DNA from: Cronobacter dublinensis subsp. dublinensis LMG 23823
GTDB taxonomy: Bacteria; Pseudomonadota; Gammaproteobacteria; Enterobacterales; Enterobacteriaceae
Assembly (NCBI RefSeq): GCF_001277235.1
Contig: NZ_CP012266.1
Coordinates: 1,488,001-1,552,000 of the forward strand
Reading direction: 5' to 3'
DNA length: 64,000 nt
Part shown: piece by piece, positions 61,067-64,000 of the stretch
Layout of the letters: every line of letters begins with the position of its first letter
Numbering within the stretch: the stretch's first letter is position 1
Program-made: the position numbers and the translations under genes
The notes under the pieces: generated by a model
Told to the model about the DNA's origin: nothing
Databases searched by the model: none
Seen by the model: only the letters and a program-made list of their open reading frames with translations

Positions 61067-63006
61067 CGGCGCTGCTTGAGCTGCGGGATATTCGCCGCAG
61101 TTATCCGTCAGGCGACACCGAGGTTGAAGTGCTGAAAGGCGTCTCTCTGACTATTCACGCCGGTGAAATGGTGGCGATTGTTGGGGCTTCCGGTTCCGGT
61201 AAATCGACGCTGATGAATATTCTTGGCTGCCTCGATAAGCCGAGCAGCGGCAGCTATAAGGTGGCGGGCGTGGATGTGGCGACGCTTTCTGGCGACGCGC
61301 TGGCCCGCCTGCGCCGCGAACACTTCGGCTTTATCTTCCAGCGTTACCATCTGCTCTCGCATCTGACCGCGGCGCAGAATGTCGAAGTCCCGGCGATTTA
61401 TGCCGGCACCGGGCGCGCCGCGCGGCAGGCGCGGGCGCGGGAATTGCTGGCGCGGCTCGGTCTTGAGGCGCGGGTGGATTATCAGCCCTCGCAGCTCTCC
61501 GGCGGGCAGCAGCAGCGCGTGAGTATCGCCCGCGCGCTGATGAACGGCGGCCAGGTGATCCTCGCCGACGAACCGACCGGCGCGCTCGACAGCCACTCCG
61601 GCGAAGAGGTTATCGCGACGCTCAAACAGCTGCGTGACCGCGGACACACCGTGATTATCGTGACCCACGACCCGAACGTCGCCGCCCAGGCGGAGCGCGT
61701 CATTGAAATTCGCGACGGGGAAATCATCAGCAACCCGCCGCCGGTGGCGGCGCGTGAAGGGGCAAGGCTCAATACGCAGCCGCACGACGCCCCGGCATTA
61801 GGGCAGTTTATCAATAGCTTTCGCGAGGCGCTCACCATGGCGTGGCTCGCGATGGCAGCCAATAAGATGCGCACGCTGCTGACGATGCTCGGGATTATCA
61901 TCGGCATCGCGTCGGTGGTCTCTATCGTGGTGGTCGGTGATGCCGCCAAGCAGATGGTGCTTGAGGATATCCGCTCTATCGGTACGAATACGATAGACGT
62001 CTACCCGGGTAAGGATTTCGGCGATGACGATCCGCAATATCAGCAGGCGTTGCAGTATGACGATTTGCAGGCGATCCAGCGCCAGCCGTGGGTAAGCTCC
62101 GCCACGCCCGCCGTCTCGCAGAATTTACGCCTGCGCTACGGCAATGTGGATGTGGCCGCCAGCGCCAACGGCGTGAGCGGGCAATATTTTAACGTCTACG
62201 GCATGACCTTTAGCGAGGGCAACACCTTCAACGACGAGCAGCTGCGCGGTCGTGCGCAAGTTGTGGTTATCGACAGCAACGCGCGTCGCCAGCTCTTTCC
62301 GAATAAGGCAAGCGTGGTCGGCGAAGTGGTGCTGGTGGGCAACATGCCTGCGACGGTCATCGGCGTGGCGGAAGAGAAGCAGTCGATGTTCGGCAGCAGC
62401 AAAATTCTGCGCGTCTGGATGCCTTACAGCACGATGTCCGGGCGCATCATGGGGCAGTCGTGGCTGAACTCCGTCACGGTGCGCGTAAAAGAGGGCTACG
62501 ACAGCGGCGAGGCGGAGCAGCAGCTGACCCGCCTGCTGACGCTGCGCCACGGCAAAAAAGACTTTTTCACCTGGAACATGGATGGTGTATTGAAAACGGC
62601 GGAAAAGACCACACGTACTCTTCAGCTGTTTTTAACGCTGGTGGCGGTGATTTCGCTGGTGGTCGGTGGGATCGGGGTGATGAATATCATGCTGGTGTCG
62701 GTCACCGAACGCACCCGTGAAATCGGCATCCGCATGGCGGTTGGCGCGCGCGCAAGCGACGTACTCCAGCAGTTTCTCATCGAAGCGGTGCTGGTTTGTC
62801 TGGTGGGTGGGGCGCTCGGCATTGGGTTGTCGCTGCTTATCGCCTTTGCGCTGCAACTCATCCTGCCCGGCTGGGAGATTGGCTTTTCGCCGGTGGCATT
62901 GCTGACCGCGTTTTTATGTTCAAGCGCGACGGGCGTTTTATTCGGCTGGTTGCCTGCCCGCAGCGCCGCGCGGCTCAATCCTGTGGATGCGCTGGCGCGG
63001 GAATAA
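61063..63006 (+). CDS. macB: Macrolide ABC transporter MacB
   Basis: MacB is a mechanotransmission ABC exporter with MacA and TolC. The 647-residue protein (E. coli 648) has an N-terminal ATPase (Walker A GASGSGKS at 41-48, signature LSGGQQQR, Walker B VILADEP), TM1 at about 273-295, a large periplasmic domain (about 296-520), and three more TM helices at the C-terminus, ending NPVDALARE. It shares four bases with macA and ends at a perfect terminator. Confidence 0.97.
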   Translation: MTALLELRDIRRSYPSGDTEVEVLKGVSLTIHAGEMVAIVGASGSGKSTLMNILGCLDKPSSGSYKVAGVDVATLSGDALARLRREHFGFIFQRYHLLSHLTAAQNVEVPAIYAGTGRAARQARARELLARLGLEARVDYQPSQLSGGQQQRVSIARALMNGGQVILADEPTGALDSHSGEEVIATLKQLRDRGHTVIIVTHDPNVAAQAERVIEIRDGEIISNPPPVAAREGARLNTQPHDAPALGQFINSFREALTMAWLAMAANKMRTLLTMLGIIIGIASVVSIVVVGDAAKQMVLEDIRSIGTNTIDVYPGKDFGDDDPQYQQALQYDDLQAIQRQPWVSSATPAVSQNLRLRYGNVDVAASANGVSGQYFNVYGMTFSEGNTFNDEQLRGRAQVVVIDSNARRQLFPNKASVVGEVVLVGNMPATVIGVAEEKQSMFGSSKILRVWMPYSTMSGRIMGQSWLNSVTVRVKEGYDSGEAEQQLTRLLTLRHGKKDFFTWNMDGVLKTAEKTTRTLQLFLTLVAVISLVVGGIGVMNIMLVSVTERTREIGIRMAVGARASDVLQQFLIEAVLVCLVGGALGIGLSLLIAFALQLILPGWEIGFSPVALLTAFLCSSATGVLFGWLPARSAARLNPVDALARE

Positions 63007-63010
63007 ATAA

Positions 63011-63037
63011 AAATGCCAGTCCTCGGGACTGGCATTT
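63011..63037. terminator. Intrinsic terminator between macB and cspD
   Basis: AAATGCCAGTCC, loop TCG, GGACTGGCATTT: a perfect 12-base stem. It suits both convergent genes, though T runs are short. Confidence 0.8.
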
Positions 63038-63070
63038 CAGGAGCAGGATGTACACAATGAAACAGAAGAG

Positions 63071-63301
63071 TTACGCAACTGCGGATGCGACTTCTGCTTC
63101 AAGAGGGACAATGACGCTGGCATGGTTGCCTTTGGGACCCTGATGTACATCGAACCTCACGACTTGTCCGGCTTTCAGCGTTCTGTAGCCGTCCATCTGG
63201 ATTGTAGAGTAGTGCGCGAAGATATCTTCGCCGCCGCCTTCAGGGCAGATGAACCCAAACCCTTTGGCGTTATTGAACCATTTAACAGTACCCGTCTCCA
63301 T
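63071..63301 (-). CDS. cspD: Cold-shock-like DNA replication inhibitor CspD
   Basis: CspD is a stationary-phase cold-shock-domain protein that binds single-stranded DNA and blocks replication. The 76-residue product (E. coli 74) has RNP1 KGFGF and RNP2-type DIFAHYS. ATG 63301 gives METGTVKWFNNAKG, as in the family; longer readings are unsupported. It is divergent from clpS, as in E. coli. ClpP-Lon targets nearby are unrelated to this call. Confidence 0.97.
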   Translation of the reverse strand: METGTVKWFNNAKGFGFICPEGGGEDIFAHYSTIQMDGYRTLKAGQVVRFDVHQGPKGNHASVIVPLEAEVASAVA

Positions 63302-63626
63302 GCTTCGACATCCTTCATAAGTCTTATTGAGTAAGATGGATTGAACCGGTGGGTGAGGGGGGCTGTTCAAAACCTCGCCAACTCACGCTTGTACAATTTA
63401 GAGAAATCGCACTCTGCGTCAAGCGTTGAGCGGGGTCTGGCAGGTGGGATTGAGTCAAAATTTTGAAGCAGTTAACGCTATTTTCATTAATGTGACAGAG
63501 TTCGCGAATACCAGTGATAGCTGGTTGCGTGCTGAACATTAGGGTAGATTCAGGATGCGTATTACACTCAACCAGAGCGCCGGAAAACACGCTGGCTGTA
63601 CTGTTTAACCATGATGACGACTGGCA
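63302..63626. promoter_or_regulatory. cspD-clpS divergent gap
   Basis: These 325 bases hold no gene that I would call. TGTGA-CAGAGT-TCGCG (63491-63506) has one good CRP half-site. No strong palindrome or terminator is seen. Confidence 0.35.
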
Positions 63627-63947
63627 ATGAGTAAAGACAAAAGTTGGCTGGATTTTGACCATTTGGCGGAAGATGACCTGCGCGAAGCGCTAAAGCCGCC
63701 ATCTATGTATAAAGTTATATTAATGAACGATGATTACACGCCGATGGAATTTGTCATTGACGTGCTGCAAAAGTTCTTTTCTTATGATGTAGAACGTGCA
63801 ACGCAATTGATGCTCACGGTTCACTATCAGGGGAAGGCCATCTGTGGCGTTTTCACCGCGGAAGTGGCGGAAACCAAAGTGGCGCTGGTGAACAAATATG
63901 CGAGGGAGAACGATCATCCGTTGTTGTGTACGCTGGAAAAAGCCTGA
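63627..63947 (+). CDS. clpS: ClpAP adaptor ClpS
   Basis: ClpS binds N-degron substrates and delivers them to ClpAP. The 106-residue protein equals the E. coli length. Substrate-pocket residues lie in the NDDYTPMEFV and the VDVLQKFF-type helix; the conserved VHYQGKAICGVFTAEVAETK follows. It is immediately upstream of clpA, as in E. coli. Confidence 0.97.
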   Translation: MSKDKSWLDFDHLAEDDLREALKPPSMYKVILMNDDYTPMEFVIDVLQKFFSYDVERATQLMLTVHYQGKAICGVFTAEVAETKVALVNKYARENDHPLLCTLEKA

Positions 63948-63975
63948 TTAAGGCAAACTATTGAGGGGGTGCCCT

Positions 63976-64000
63976 ATGCTCAACCAGGAACTGGAACTCA
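63976..64000 (+). CDS. clpA: ClpA unfoldase, first codons only
   Basis: ATG at 63976 behind GAGGGGG opens MLNQELEL and runs off the window. This is the usual start of ClpA, and the gene follows clpS by 28 bases, as in E. coli. Confidence 0.92.

Noticed and set aside
1..64000. CRISPR arrays, tRNA or rRNA genes, complete insertion sequences
   Set aside because: No regularly spaced repeats, tRNA-like folds in gaps, rRNA stretches or transposase genes were seen.

Overview
The window is a chromosomal segment of a high-GC member of the Enterobacteriaceae. Gene order follows the Escherichia coli K-12 moeBA-to-clpA region closely: moeB, moeA, gsiABCD, rimO, yliI, gstB, dacC, deoR, ybjG, mdfA, ybjI, ybjJ, rcdA, rybB, ybjL, ybjM, nfsA, rimK, ybjN, potFGHI, ybjO, rlmC, artJMQIP, ybjP, ybjQ, amiD, ybjS, ltaE, poxB, hcr, hcp, lysO, ybjD, ybjX, macAB, cspD, clpS, clpA. 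Protein divergence, high GC and the accessory genes suggest Cronobacter or a close relative such as Franconibacter or Siccibacter. That is an inference from remembered sequences, not from a search. Layout: 1-1.4 kb holds the 5' end of an unidentified gene and a divergent LacI-family regulator. 1.4-9.1 kb holds molybdopterin synthesis (moeAB) and the glutathione importer gsiABCD. 9.2-18.4 kb is conserved core (ribosome modification, cell wall, drug efflux), including two PAP2 phosphatase genes behind a good PmrA-type box. 18.5-20 kb holds an orphan flagellin with its own sigma-28-like promoter, inserted between ybjI and ybjJ. 21.9-25.6 kb is an AT-rich accessory island between rcdA and the sRNA gene rybB. 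It carries a small membrane protein, an STM2901-like/DUF1493 gene pair, a possible structured RNA element, a coiled-coil two-TM membrane protein of unknown function, and a decayed P2-type phage portal gene. The layout suggests the remains of a P2-like prophage next to the 3' end of rybB, with its cargo retained. 25.8-36.8 kb is conserved core (ybjL, nfsA, rimK, putrescine importer potFGHI, rlmC). 36.9-42.3 kb is a second accessory locus of four genes: GH88 unsaturated uronyl hydrolase, LacY-type sugar symporter, DUF2264 protein and a divergent AraC regulator. It looks like a compact system for importing and degrading uronic-acid oligosaccharides. 42.3-46.2 kb is the ArgR-boxed arginine importer. 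46.3-64 kb is core again (amiD, ltaE-poxB, hcp-hcr, lysO, macAB, cspD-clpS-clpA), with DoxX and gamma-glutamylcyclotransferase-like additions. Compared with the remembered K-12 order, iaaA, bssR/yliE/yliF, grxA, ybjC, ybjT and aqpZ are not at their usual places. A family of short REP-like palindromes built on GGCGGGTAAGC...ACCCGCC sits in at least five intergenic gaps. No tRNA, rRNA, CRISPR array or complete insertion sequence was seen.
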